A stretch of 64,000 nt of DNA from Roseibium aggregatum (GTDB lineage Bacteria; Pseudomonadota; Alphaproteobacteria; Rhizobiales; Stappiaceae): positions 1 through 64,000 of the forward strand of contig NZ_JABFCZ010000014.1 of NCBI RefSeq assembly GCF_014692675.1. Reading direction: 5' to 3'. Position 1 is the first letter of the stretch. Each line of letters opens with the position of its first letter. The position numbers and the translations under genes were made by a program. The notes beneath the pieces were generated by a model. That model was not told where the DNA came from and ran no database searches. It saw nothing but the letters and a program-made list of their open reading frames with translations. Below are positions 17,996 to 26,971 of this stretch, piece after piece.

Positions 17996-18862
17996 CTAGG
18001 ACTGAATGGACTTGTTGACCCTGGTCAGGCCGTCGCGGGCCAGAGCGTTGGAGTTATCCAGGTTCAGGGCCTTGTTGTAGTTCCTGCGGGCGTCTTTCGG
18101 TTTGCCCAGGAGTTCCAGGGCGACGCCGCGGTTCGCCCAGGCAACGGACGACTGCTTGTCCAGGTTCACCGCCATGGACAGATCGGTGAAGGCCGCATTC
18201 GGGTCGTTGACGGCGAGATAGGAAATGCCGCGGGCGGTGTAGATCTCGCTGACATTCGGGCTCAGGCCGATGGCGGTTGCGAAATCCTCGATGGCGCGGC
18301 TGTGCTGGCCCTGGGCCTGATAGATCAGGCCGCGATTGTAATAGGCGCGGGCATCACCGCTGTTCCGGGCGATGACCGAGTTGAAGTCGGCCAGAGCGGC
18401 GCCGTAATTGCCCTGGGTCCGGTAGGCGTTGCCCCGGCCCACATAGGCCGCATCGTAGTCCGGCTTGATGTTGATGGCCCGGGTATAGTCGCCGATCGCC
18501 TGCTGGGTTTCGCCCATGCGGCGAAAGACGAGGGCCCGGTTTGTATAGGTCTGGTAGGAGCGGGGATTGAGCTGCAGCGCGACATTGAAATCGGCGATCG
18601 CCTTGTCGAGCTTGCCGGCCTGTCCGTAGGCGATGCCGCGCGTATTGTAGGCGCTTGCGTCCTGCGGATTGGCCTCGATCACGGCGGTCAGCGAATCGAT
18701 ATTGGCGGAGGATCCGACCGCCCGGTCGATCGGCACGTCGTCATAGACACCGCTGGACTGGCATGCGCCCAAGCCTGCCGCAATCCCGACGGCGAGCAAA
18801 AGGCCGAGCGCATGTTTCGGATTGAGGGCGGAGCGCATTGCATGTGTTGGGTGCTGAATCAT
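17996..18862 (-). CDS. TPR-repeat lipoprotein (NlpI-like)
   Basis: 288 aa. A signal sequence ends in a lipobox 'LGAC' with Cys34, so an outer-membrane or periplasmic lipoprotein is expected. From about residue 55 to 280 there are six to seven consecutive TPR units ('AYNTRGIAYGQAGKLDKAIADF', 'TYTNRALVFRRMGE', 'YVGRGNAYRTQGNYGAALADF' and so on; cores quoted). An ATG at residue 9 is an equally possible start. NlpI-type TPR lipoproteins act as adaptors for murein hydrolases, and that role here is inference. The gene is monocistronic. Confidence 0.8.
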   Translation of the reverse strand: MIQHPTHAMRSALNPKHALGLLLAVGIAAGLGACQSSGVYDDVPIDRAVGSSANIDSLTAVIEANPQDASAYNTRGIAYGQAGKLDKAIADFNVALQLNPRSYQTYTNRALVFRRMGETQQAIGDYTRAINIKPDYDAAYVGRGNAYRTQGNYGAALADFNSVIARNSGDARAYYNRGLIYQAQGQHSRAIEDFATAIGLSPNVSEIYTARGISYLAVNDPNAAFTDLSMAVNLDKQSSVAWANRGVALELLGKPKDARRNYNKALNLDNSNALARDGLTRVNKSIQS

Positions 18863-18950
18863 CCAGTCCGGCTGCCTGTGCTTTGAAAGCTTTAATGTCT
18901 GCTTGGAGCGTGATCGTGTCGAAAATACGTTTTGAGACCAGAATAAACAG

Positions 18951-18980
18951 TAAAAGCCGGCCGATTGTTCGGCCGGCCCG
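18951..18980 (-). terminator. intrinsic terminator after rpsU
   Basis: Perfect 9-bp stem (18956-18964 with 18969-18977, loop of 4). On the minus strand it is followed by TTTT. It lies 45 bases past the rpsU stop. Confidence 0.8.
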
Positions 18981-19021
18981 TAACTTGGCCTGATTTCAGG
19001 TATGTAATCTGATCCGCACTC

Positions 19022-19249
19022 TTAGTGGCGGGGGGCGCGGCCCGGGAGCAGGCCTTCGCGCTGAGCCCGCTTGCGGGCCAGCTTGCGGGCGCGGCGGACG
19101 GCTTCAGCCTTTTCGCGCGCCTTCTTTTCCGAGGGCTTTTCGAAATGGCCACGGAGTTTCATTTCGCGGAAGACACCTTCACGCTGCAACTTTTTTTTCA
19201 GCGCCTTGAGCGCCTGATCGACGTTGTTGTCGCGAACCAGAACCTGCAC
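19022..19249 (-). CDS. rpsU: 30S ribosomal protein S21, GTG start
   Basis: 75 aa. The sequence from '[20 protein letters not shown]' onward is S21, with the basic C-terminal tail '[15 protein letters not shown]'. The open frame continues 54 codons upstream, but those residues are not ribosomal. The family's first Met corresponds to a GTG at 19247-19249 (minus strand), preceded by GGGAAAA. I therefore set the start there. S21 takes part in mRNA selection on the 30S subunit. A strong terminator follows. Confidence 0.93.
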   Translation of the reverse strand: MQVLVRDNNVDQALKALKKKLQREGVFREMKLRGHFEKPSEKKAREKAEAVRRARKLARKRAQREGLLPGRAPRH

Positions 19250-19623
19250 GCGTTTTTTCCCGTTCTGAGACGTGCCGCGAGCCTTTCGCGACCGTGATTG
19301 TAACCTGAATTGCGGTGAGCTTTGTTGCCGTCTGCTGTGGCGATCGTTTCTGTTGAGCACGGGCTCTCCAGGGTCCATGGACCCGGGCCTGGCACATGCG
19401 TGCAGAAACACGTCGCCGCTGACGCGCCGCTCACAATGCGCGCGGTCATATCAGAAGGCCTGTGAATTGTCTACCGGCTTTCAAAAAGATTTCGGCACCG
19501 TCGGCAGCGGTTTCGGTCTGCTGAAATTGCCGTTCTGGACAGGGCCGCTTTCGCGGGTTAGAGGAAAGTACGCATTGTCGCGGACACTCTGTCGAGGCGC
19601 TATGCGATTTCCTGGAGGCTCAA
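19250..19623. other. intergenic region between rpsU and the MATE gene
   Basis: 374 bases between divergent genes, which must contain the rpsU promoter and the MATE promoter. I see no RNA gene, no repeat longer than about 12 bases and no convincing operator. The sequence is locally similar to its surroundings in base composition. Confidence 0.4.
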
Positions 19624-21018
19624 ATGGCTGGCTGGGACGGTATCCGTCCGGGCAACGGCGGTTTTCTGGCGCTTTGGAAGAGCGACATCCGCCCGACGCT
19701 TGCGCTCGGCTTGCCGCTGGTCGGGGCCCAACTGGCCCAGATGGCGATCAATACGACCGACGTCTTGATGATCGGCCGTCTCGGCGCGCCAGAACTGGCG
19801 GCGTCGGTGCTGGCGTTCAACATGTACATGTTGCTCTGGTTCTTCGGCATGGGTGTGATCCAGGCGGTGATCCCGCTGGCGGCGAAGGCCCGCGGGCAGC
19901 GGGCCATGCGCGACTTGCGGCGGTCGGTGCGCATGGGGTTCTGGGTCGTCGCCTTTTATTGCCTGCCGGTGTGGGGGCTGATGGTTTATGCCGAAGAAAT
20001 CTGGCTGTTCCTCGGACAGGACCCCCGGATTGCGGCAACGGCGGCCGGCTATATGGGCGTCCTGAAGTGGACGATGTTTCCGGCTTTGAGCATCATGGCG
20101 GTGCGCGGTTTCCTGACGATCATGGAACGGGCCCAGGTGGTGCTTTGGGCAACGATTGCCGGGGCGCTGGCCAATGCCGTTCTCGATTATCTGCTGATCT
20201 TCGGACACTTCGGCTTTCCCCGTCTCGAGCTTGTCGGCGCGGGGATCGCGTCGGTCATCAGTTCGGCCGTGACCATGGTGCTGCTGTTTGCCTATGCGGC
20301 GCTGCATCCCCGGTTGAAGCGATATTACATCTTCGGCCGGATCTGGCGCTCCGACTGGCCGGCCTTCTTCCAGATCCTGCGGCTGGGCCTGCCCATCGGC
20401 GTGACGATCATTCTGGAAGCGGCGCTGTTTTCGGGATCTGCGATCATGATGGGCTGGCTCGGGACCCTGCAGCTGGCCGGCCACGGGATTGCGCTGCAGA
20501 TCGCATCGCTCACCTTCATGGTGCCGGTGGGGCTCAGCCAGGCCGCCATGACGCGCGTCGGACTGGCGTCGGGACGCCGGGATATGGCCGGGGTCGGGCG
20601 CGCCGGCTGGACGGCGCTGGTGATCACCATGAGCGCCATGACCTGCTTCGCCGTGTTGTTCTGGTCGATCCCCGAATCCCTGGTTTCGCTTTACCTGGAT
20701 TTCAGCAACCCGCAATCCCAGTCGGTGCTGGCCTTCGGCGCCTCGTTTCTCGCGGTCGCCGCCTTTTTCCAGATCGCCGACGGCGCCCAGATCATCGGCG
20801 TCAACAATTTGCGTGGCCTGGGGGATACCAAGGTGCCGCTGATTTATGCGTTCGGCGGTTACTGGGTGATCGGGATCAGCCTGTCGCTCGGGCTCGGCTT
20901 CGGTCTTGGCCTGGGCGGGGTCGGCATATGGTGCGGTCTCGCCGGCGGGCTGCTGACCGTTGCCCTTCTGGCCAATCGCCGCTTTTACCGCCGCGAGGCT
21001 CTGGGACTGCTGTCCTGA
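19624..21018 (+). CDS. MATE-family efflux transporter
   Basis: 464 aa with about 12 hydrophobic segments in two similar halves, as in NorM. Typical motifs are 'LALGLPLVGAQLAQMAINTTDVLMIG' (core 'GAQLAQMAINTTDVLMIG') at the start of the first half and 'GLPIGVTIILEAALFSGSAIMMG' at the start of the second half, plus 'NLRGLGDTKVPLIYAF' near the end. MATE exporters expel cationic drugs or metabolites using Na+ or H+ gradients, and the substrate cannot be predicted. A GGAGG site precedes the ATG. It converges on purK with 12 bases between the stops. Confidence 0.92.
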   Translation: MAGWDGIRPGNGGFLALWKSDIRPTLALGLPLVGAQLAQMAINTTDVLMIGRLGAPELAASVLAFNMYMLLWFFGMGVIQAVIPLAAKARGQRAMRDLRRSVRMGFWVVAFYCLPVWGLMVYAEEIWLFLGQDPRIAATAAGYMGVLKWTMFPALSIMAVRGFLTIMERAQVVLWATIAGALANAVLDYLLIFGHFGFPRLELVGAGIASVISSAVTMVLLFAYAALHPRLKRYYIFGRIWRSDWPAFFQILRLGLPIGVTIILEAALFSGSAIMMGWLGTLQLAGHGIALQIASLTFMVPVGLSQAAMTRVGLASGRRDMAGVGRAGWTALVITMSAMTCFAVLFWSIPESLVSLYLDFSNPQSQSVLAFGASFLAVAAFFQIADGAQIIGVNNLRGLGDTKVPLIYAFGGYWVIGISLSLGLGFGLGLGGVGIWCGLAGGLLTVALLANRRFYRREALGLLS

Positions 21019-21030
21019 AATTTCAGAAAA

Positions 21031-22128
21031 TTATGCGGCGGTCAGGGGGCTGATGCGGTTGACGTGGCCCATCTTCCGGCCGGGCCGCGCCTCGCGCTTG
21101 CCGTAGAGATGCAGCCGGGCGTTCGGGTCGGCGAGGATTTGCGGCCAGGCTTCGCATTCGTCGCCGATCAGGTTTTCCATCACCACGTTAGAGTGGCGGG
21201 CGCAGGCGCCGAGCTGCCAGCCTGCAACCGCGCGCATGTGCTGCTCGAACTGTGAGGTCAGGCAGGCATCCTCGGTCCAGTGACCGGAATTGTGCACGCG
21301 CGGTGCGATTTCGTTGACCAGCAGGGTTTCGCCGTCGGGCCCGCGCGACAGGAACATTTCAACGCCCATGACCCCGACGTAATCGAGTGAGGACGCGATC
21401 CGGATCGCCATGTCACGGGCCGCGGCCACGGTCCCGGCGCCGACATTCGCCGGCACGGTCGAGGTCTTCAGGATGTGGTTCTCGTGATGGTTTTCCGAAA
21501 CGTCGTAGGCATCGCATTTGCCGTCGAGATCGCGGGCGACGATCACCGAGACCTCACGTTCGAAACCGATCAGTTCTTCCAGGACCGCCGGTGCGCGGCC
21601 GATCCTGTCGAAGGCGCCTTTCACGTCTTCCGGCTTGCGGATCATGACCTGCCCCTTGCCGTCATAACCGAAGCGGCGGGTCTTCAGGACGCCGGTGCCG
21701 CCGAAGCGCTCGAGCGCGGCCTGAAGATCCTCATCGCTGTCAACGCGTGCATAGCCTGCGAGCGCCACGCCGGAGCCGGAGAGGAAATCCTTTTCGCTCA
21801 AGCGGTCCTGGGAGACTTCCAGGGCCCTGACCCCCGGACGCACGGGCACCAGCGATGCAAGATGGGCTGCCGTCAGGGCGGGCACGTTCTCGAATTCATA
21901 GGTGACCGCCGAACAGGCGGACGCGAAGGCGTCCAGCGCCCCGATATCCTCATAGGGCGCGATCGTGTAGGCGGAACAGACGTCGAAGGCCGGACTTTCC
22001 GGATCGGGGCAGAAGATGTGGGCCTTCAGTCCAAGGCTTGCCGCCGACAGCGCGAGCATGCGGCCGAGCTGGCCGCCGCCCAGAATGCCGATCGTATCGC
22101 CGGGAGAAAGACGGGTGTTCTCGTTCAT
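21031..22128 (-). CDS. purK: N5-carboxyaminoimidazole ribonucleotide synthase
   Basis: 365 aa. The ATP-grasp enzyme converts AIR, ATP and bicarbonate to N5-CAIR in purine synthesis. Diagnostic segments are 'IGILGGGQLGRMLALSAASLG', 'VTYEFENVPA', 'LKTRRFGYDGKGQ', 'EREVSVIVARD', and 'NEIAPRVHNSGHWTEDAC'. It is downstream of purE, 10 bases apart, forming the usual purEK operon on the minus strand. Confidence 0.96.
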   Translation of the reverse strand: MNENTRLSPGDTIGILGGGQLGRMLALSAASLGLKAHIFCPDPESPAFDVCSAYTIAPYEDIGALDAFASACSAVTYEFENVPALTAAHLASLVPVRPGVRALEVSQDRLSEKDFLSGSGVALAGYARVDSDEDLQAALERFGGTGVLKTRRFGYDGKGQVMIRKPEDVKGAFDRIGRAPAVLEELIGFEREVSVIVARDLDGKCDAYDVSENHHENHILKTSTVPANVGAGTVAAARDMAIRIASSLDYVGVMGVEMFLSRGPDGETLLVNEIAPRVHNSGHWTEDACLTSQFEQHMRAVAGWQLGACARHSNVVMENLIGDECEAWPQILADPNARLHLYGKREARPGRKMGHVNRISPLTAA

Positions 22129-22138
22129 GGCTTAAATC

Positions 22139-22627
22139 TCAGTCGTCGGACGGCCGTTCGGCGACGTCCGCGGTGCGTTGGGCCCGGTAGGCCTCCAGGG
22201 CTTTTTCGATGTCCGGATTGCTCAGGGCGAGAACGGCGGCGGTGAGGAGGGCCGCATTGGTCGCTCCGGCCTTGCCGATCGCCAGGGTGCCGACGGGAAT
22301 ACCGCCCGGCATCTGCACGATGGACAGAAGGCTGTCCTCGCCGGACAGGCTCTTGCTTTCAACCGGAACGCCGAACACGGGCAGGGGGGTGAGAGCCGCG
22401 GTCATTCCCGGCAGATGGGCGGCCCCGCCGGCGCCCGCGATGATCACCTTGAAGCCCTCGGCCTTCGCGCCTTTCGCGAAGTCGTACATCCGGTCCGGTG
22501 TGCGATGGGCGGACACGATGCGCGCGTCGTAGGATATCCCAAGCTGATCAAGGGTCTCGGCCGCATGTTTCATGGTCGGCCAATCGGACTGGCTTCCCAT
22601 GATAATTGCAACGTCGGCAGCGGCCAT
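22139..22627 (-). CDS. purE: N5-carboxyaminoimidazole ribonucleotide mutase
   Basis: 162 aa. Class I PurE: '[17 protein letters not shown]', '[14 protein letters not shown]', '[14 protein letters not shown]', '[10 protein letters not shown]' and '[22 protein letters not shown]'. It moves the carboxyl group of N5-CAIR to give CAIR and forms an octamer. It is the first gene of purEK. I looked for a purine riboswitch in the 106 bases upstream and saw none. Confidence 0.96.
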   Translation of the reverse strand: MAAADVAIIMGSQSDWPTMKHAAETLDQLGISYDARIVSAHRTPDRMYDFAKGAKAEGFKVIIAGAGGAAHLPGMTAALTPLPVFGVPVESKSLSGEDSLLSIVQMPGGIPVGTLAIGKAGATNAALLTAAVLALSNPDIEKALEAYRAQRTADVAERPSDD

Positions 22628-22733
22628 AGCGTGTGTCCTGACTTGATGGTGCCTGGAAAGGCGCGGAGTATAGGCAGCGGCTTTGCCGATGCAAGGCTGT
22701 TTTGAAGGAAACCCGGGACAGGCGACAAGAGGC

Positions 22734-22940
22734 CTAGGCGATGATGTCGGGGAAGAGCTGATCCTCGAGAGAGCTGATCCGGTCCTTGATCATCAGTTTC
22801 TTCTTTTTCAGCCGCTGAAGCTGGAGCGCATCGCAGTTGGCGGTGGCGGCCAGCGCTTCCACGGCCACGTCGAGGTCGCGGTGTTCCTGGCGAAGCTGCG
22901 CCAGCTCAATTCTCAGTGCCTTTTCATCCGCTTCCGACAT
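22734..22940 (-). CDS. DUF465/YdcH-family small coiled-coil protein
   Basis: 68 aa from the ATG at 22940, which follows a GGGGGAG ribosome site. The longer open frame upstream lacks support. The protein is almost all heptad-like helix ('[20 protein letters not shown]') with a basic '[16 protein letters not shown]' motif, the DUF465 hallmark. The function is unknown. A second DUF465 gene starts 330 bases away on the other strand. Confidence 0.82.
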   Translation of the reverse strand: MSEADEKALRIELAQLRQEHRDLDVAVEALAATANCDALQLQRLKKKKLMIKDRISSLEDQLFPDIIA

Positions 22941-23269
22941 TGCACTCCCCCGACAAACGGTACGCCGGTGTTTCCTATTGCATAAAATCCCGTTTCGACA
23001 AGCGTCTCGTTCCGCTCCAGGTGAAAATAAGGCAGTGTGACGCCACATTCTGCGCCTCCTATTCATAGCAGATTGCAGAATCAGCTGATGCGAATTGTCG
23101 CAATAGGAAGCTTCAAATCGGCCTCAGGATTAAGGTTTTCCTAGCCTTGTACCCAGGATTTACACGTTCGACGGCAAATCTTTCTGCCGGAACGTAAACT
23201 GCAATCGACAAGGCCCGGAAGCCGTGGCACCATATTCTGGTTTGAGGCCAACAGACAGGAGGCAATTCC
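22941..23269. other. intergenic region between two divergent DUF465 genes
   Basis: 329 bases holding the two opposing promoters. Inside is a short AT-richer part around 23060-23160. No RNA gene or clear repeat is visible. Confidence 0.4.
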
Positions 23270-23449
23270 ATGTCCATGCAGTCGCATCTAGCAGAACTTG
23301 AGCGCCGTCACGCAGCGCTGGAACGCAAGATCGAAAGTGCTCTCCTTCATCCGAGTACGGACTCGCTGGAATTGACCGATATGAAACGACAAAAGCTCAA
23401 GATCAAGGACGAGATCGAGCGAATACGCAAGGACGAAACGCTTCACTGA
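23270..23449 (+). CDS. DUF465/YdcH-family small protein
   Basis: 59 aa, beginning MSMQSHLAELERRHAALE and ending KDETLH. An AGGAGG ribosome site (23256-23262) precedes the ATG. The helix-rich sequence with 'LTDMKRQKLKIKDEIERI' matches DUF465, giving a paralogue of the divergent gene at 22734-22940. The role is unknown. A terminator follows immediately, so this is a complete single-gene unit. Confidence 0.85.
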   Translation: MSMQSHLAELERRHAALERKIESALLHPSTDSLELTDMKRQKLKIKDEIERIRKDETLH

Positions 23450-23465
23450 CGAAGCTGTCGGTTTC

Positions 23466-23497
23466 GAAAACGCCGTGGAATTCCGCGGCGTTTTTCA
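23466..23497 (+). terminator. intrinsic terminator after the DUF465 gene
   Basis: AAAACGCCG (23467-23475) pairs with CGGCGTTTT (23486-23494), followed by a T. The left A-run may let it serve the convergent hydrolase-like gene as well. Confidence 0.8.
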
Positions 23498-24109
23498 TTG
23501 GGTCTTCAGAAAACGGATGATCTCGGACACCGGTTCGGCGTCGTTGAAGTAGAACCCGTGCGCCCCGAACGGACCGCAGGGATTGCGGTCCGGCTTTCCC
23601 GGCATGGACATCCAGGCAATGCTGGCCTTGCCGCGCGACCAGTTCACAAACGCGGGGGCGTGGGCCGGTGGGGACTGGCTGCACCGGTCGCCGCGGTGAT
23701 GGACGATGAGGACTTCAGGCAGGACCACGGGCGAAATCAGGGTCTGCATGGCCTCCTTGTAGTTGCCGGAAACCATCACCGCCGCATCGACCTGTGCGCC
23801 CAGTGCCACGGCCGCGGCAACATGGCTTGCGCCGCGGTCCACGCCGACGAGGAAGACCTTGCGCCTGTCGCTATGGACATTTGCCGCGTTCGCTACTGCG
23901 CGCGGAACCGTAATCACCTTTGTATCGAACCCCGCCTGCCGGAACTGTTCCCGGTTTCGCATGACGAAATCGCTGGCAACGGGGCCACCGGCACCGGGCA
24001 TCAGGATCACGAGCGGTTTCAGGCCGGTGAAGGCCAGCGCGCCCCCTGTCGAAGAGGGCGTCGCGGCAAGCAGCGCCAGAAAAAATGTCAAAACACGCAA
24101 GCGGTTCAT
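23495..24109 (-). CDS. secreted alpha/beta-hydrolase-like protein
   Basis: 204 aa with a signal peptide (about residues 1-27, ending 'GGALA'). The fold is suggested by 'PLVILMPGAGGPV' (oxyanion region) and the nucleophile-elbow position 'FLVGVDRGAS'. There the family's G-x-S-x-G serine is replaced by Asp91. A possible acid lies in 'HHRGDRC' (Asp141) and a possible catalytic His in 'GAHGFYF' (His184). Asp nucleophiles occur in dehalogenases and epoxide hydrolases, but this small protein is not obviously one of them. It could also be a non-catalytic relative. No operon partner. Confidence 0.65.
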   Translation of the reverse strand: MNRLRVLTFFLALLAATPSSTGGALAFTGLKPLVILMPGAGGPVASDFVMRNREQFRQAGFDTKVITVPRAVANAANVHSDRRKVFLVGVDRGASHVAAAVALGAQVDAAVMVSGNYKEAMQTLISPVVLPEVLIVHHRGDRCSQSPPAHAPAFVNWSRGKASIAWMSMPGKPDRNPCGPFGAHGFYFNDAEPVSEIIRFLKTQ

Positions 24110-24255
24110 TGCGGCGGACCTTCAACCGTTCCCGAATGTTAGATCGAATTGCGTGTTTCGATAGTTTCCCTGGCTTGCGCGCGGCGTGATCCCTGTCACA
24201 TCTGACAGGGATTCAGCCATGCGATTGAAATTGTGGTTTCCGGGAGGTTAACGGT

Positions 24256-25890
24256 TTACAGCGCCTTCGCCTGCTCCCGCAGGGCGAATTTCTGGATCTT
24301 GCCGGTCGAGGTCTTGGGCAGTTCGCAGAAAACGATGGTCCTGGGCGCCTTGAAGCCGGCGAGATGTTCGCGGGCAAAGGCGATGATATCCTCTTCGGTG
24401 ACGGTCGCGCCTTCGCGCAGTTCGACGAAGGCGCAAGGGGTTTCGCCCCATTTCTCGTCGGGTCGGGCAACCACCGCCGCGGCCTGGATCGCCGGGTGCT
24501 TGTAAAGCACGTCCTCCACCTCGATGGAGGAGATGTTCTCCCCGCCGGAAATGATGATGTCCTTGGAGCGGTCCTTGAGCTGGATATAGCCATCCGGGTG
24601 CAGCACGCCGAGGTCGCCGGAATGGAACCAGCCGCCGGCGAAGGCTTCTTCGGTTGCTTCCGGGTTCTTCAGATACCCTTTCATGACCACATTGCCCCTG
24701 AACATGACCTCGCCGATCGTCCGGCCGTCGGCCGGCACCGGTTCCATGGTGTTCGGATCGAGGACGGTCAGGCCTTCAAGCGCGACGTAGCGGACGCCCT
24801 GGCGCGCCTTCCTGGACGCCTGCTCGGCGGCGGGCAGGGCATCCCATTCGCCCTTCCACTCGTTGACGACGGCGGGTCCGTAGACTTCCGTCAGGCCGTA
24901 GAGGTGGGTGACGTTGAAGCCGGCGTCCTTCATGGCCGCAAGCACGCTTTCCGGCGGCGGGGCGGCGGCGGTGAAGAATTCGATTACCCGGTCAACCTCG
25001 CGCTTGTCGGCGGAGGAAGCGTTCAGAAGCGTCGACATGATGATCGGCGCACCGCAGAGATGGGTCACGCCCTCGTCGGCGATCAGGTCCCACATGGCCT
25101 TGGGCCGGACCCAGCGCAGGCAGACATGGGTGCCGGCGACGACCGAAAGCGACCACGGGAAACACCAGCCGTTGCAGTGAAACATCGGCAGGGTCCAGAG
25201 ATAGACCGGGTGCTTGGCCATGGAGGCGGTGAGGACGTTGGCCTGGGCCAGCAGATAGGCGCCGCGGTGATGGTAGACGACGCCCTTCGGATTGCCGGTC
25301 GTGCCGGAGGTGTAATTCAGGGAAATGGCGTCCCATTCGTCATCGGGCAGGGACCAGGCGTAGTCCGGATCTCCGCTTGCGACGAATTCGTCGTAATCGA
25401 GCGTGCCGAGCCGCTCGCCGTCCTGGGGGAAAACGGGGTCGGAATAGTCGATCACCACCGGCTTCACTTTTGCAAGGGCCAATGCTTCCTTCATCACCGG
25501 GGCATATTCCCGGTCCGTGATCAGGACCTTCGTGTTCGCATGGTCGAGCTGGAACGCGATGATGGCGGCATCGAGACGGGTGTTGAGCGAATGCAGCACG
25601 GCCTTGGTCATGGGCACGCCGTAGTGCACCTCGATCATCGGCGGCACGTTGGACAGCATGACGGTGACCGTATCGTCCTTGCCGATGCCAAGCCGGCTCA
25701 ACGCCGATCCGAGTTGGCGGCAGCGGCTATAAAGGGTCCTGTAATCCAGGCGCTGGGAACCATGGACGACAGCGATGTGGTCCGGAAAGACATCCGCGGC
25801 CCGGTTCAGAAAGCTCAGCGGGCTCAGCGGTGCGTAATTGGCGGCATTCTTGTCGAGCCCAGTCGAGAAAGGGCTGGTTGTGGCGTCCAT
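24256..25890 (-). CDS. acyl-CoA ligase (AMP-binding, medium/short chain)
   Basis: 544 aa. The ANL-superfamily motifs are present: P-loop 'LNYTSGTTGNPKGV' near residue 192, 'MFHCNGWCFPWS', 'YGLTEVYGP', 'FHSGDLGVLHPDGY', 'DRSKDIIISGGENI', and the C-terminal 'LPKTSTGKIQKFALR' with catalytic Lys. The 'FHCNGW' subgroup includes AlkK-type medium-chain ligases and the methylmercaptopropionate ligase DmdB. I cannot choose between these from sequence alone. It activates a carboxylic acid to its CoA thioester via an adenylate. It is a single gene, with no dmd or fad partner adjacent. Confidence 0.87.
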   Translation of the reverse strand: MDATTSPFSTGLDKNAANYAPLSPLSFLNRAADVFPDHIAVVHGSQRLDYRTLYSRCRQLGSALSRLGIGKDDTVTVMLSNVPPMIEVHYGVPMTKAVLHSLNTRLDAAIIAFQLDHANTKVLITDREYAPVMKEALALAKVKPVVIDYSDPVFPQDGERLGTLDYDEFVASGDPDYAWSLPDDEWDAISLNYTSGTTGNPKGVVYHHRGAYLLAQANVLTASMAKHPVYLWTLPMFHCNGWCFPWSLSVVAGTHVCLRWVRPKAMWDLIADEGVTHLCGAPIIMSTLLNASSADKREVDRVIEFFTAAAPPPESVLAAMKDAGFNVTHLYGLTEVYGPAVVNEWKGEWDALPAAEQASRKARQGVRYVALEGLTVLDPNTMEPVPADGRTIGEVMFRGNVVMKGYLKNPEATEEAFAGGWFHSGDLGVLHPDGYIQLKDRSKDIIISGGENISSIEVEDVLYKHPAIQAAAVVARPDEKWGETPCAFVELREGATVTEEDIIAFAREHLAGFKAPRTIVFCELPKTSTGKIQKFALREQAKAL

Positions 25891-26004
25891 GGCCGGATCC
25901 TCCCGAAGATCGTTCTTGGAGCCATCAAATCTCTATCGCCCGGTTTTTGCAACGGTTCTGAAGACTAGCAATCCGACTAGTTGTGCGGTGCAAAATCCAA
26001 TCGC

Positions 26005-26769
26005 TCAGGAGAGGTACATGCTGAGCCCGTCATAAACCAGCTTCACGCCGATGACGCCCATCAGAATGTAGATGATCCGGTAGAAGAAGCCGGGGTCGAC
26101 GACCCGGACCAGCCAGACCCCGGTCAGCGTGGCGATCGGCGCGATCGGCAGCAGGACGGCCGAGGTCTCCAGATTGGTCGTGTCGAACTGTCCGAGCATG
26201 AAATAGGGGATCAGCTTCAGGAAGTTCAGGGTGGCGAAATAGATCGCTCCGGTTCCGGTAAAAAGCGTGGGAACCAGTCTGAGCGGCACCATGTAGAGCT
26301 GGTAGGGCGGGCCGCCGGTATGGCTGACGAAGCTGGTGAAGCCGGAAACGGTTCCCCAGAAATAGCCCTTCAGCCTGTTGTGCTGTGCCGGGACATGCGC
26401 CTGCTTCCCCTTGTACAGGTAATTGGCCACGAAAAGCAGGGCGATCACGCCGACCATCAGGGTGATGAAATCCTCGTGGACATAAGCGGCGGTGGCCCAG
26501 CCGATGCCGATCCCGAGAATGCCGGCGGGCATGAGGATGATCAGGCTCTGGCGATCGAACGTTCCCCGGTAGGCGAAAAGCGCCACCGCATCCATGACGA
26601 TCAGGATGGGCAGCATGATGCCGGCTCCCTGGATCGGCGAAATCACCAGCGCCATCAGCGGAACGCCGAGCATGGCGAGCGTTCCTCCGAAGCCGCCCTT
26701 CGACATGCCGACCAGAAAGACAGCGGGAATGGCAGCGGCATAAAACAGCGGGTCGGAAATGGGATGCAT
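26005..26769 (-). CDS. TauE/SafE-family permease
   Basis: 254 aa from the ATG at 26769 (an upstream in-frame start would add 15 residues). About eight hydrophobic segments, with the glycine-rich family motifs 'VGMSKGGFGGTLAMLGVPLMAL' near the start (core 'GMSKGGFGG') and 'GFTSFVSHTGGPPYQLYMVP' at the start of the second half. TauE/SafE proteins export sulphite, sulphoacetate or related organosulphur anions. The substrate is not indicated by neighbours. It is divergent from prpE. Confidence 0.87.
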   Translation of the reverse strand: MHPISDPLFYAAAIPAVFLVGMSKGGFGGTLAMLGVPLMALVISPIQGAGIMLPILIVMDAVALFAYRGTFDRQSLIILMPAGILGIGIGWATAAYVHEDFITLMVGVIALLFVANYLYKGKQAHVPAQHNRLKGYFWGTVSGFTSFVSHTGGPPYQLYMVPLRLVPTLFTGTGAIYFATLNFLKLIPYFMLGQFDTTNLETSAVLLPIAPIATLTGVWLVRVVDPGFFYRIIYILMGVIGVKLVYDGLSMYLS

Positions 26770-26971
26770 CGAAGGTGTCGGATCGGGTCTAAGAGAGGTG
26801 AGCGAGAGAAGCACGCAGAGAGTATCTACGTAAAGCCCCGATCCCTTCTAATGTCGTATTGGCCGGAGCCTTGCAAGTATGGATGCTGTCGCGCACTGTT
26901 CTCAAAAGTCTCCGCGCCGGATATCGATGCCGCGTGTCGGGGACGGATGTTTCTTGGGAGGAACGGGAAAA

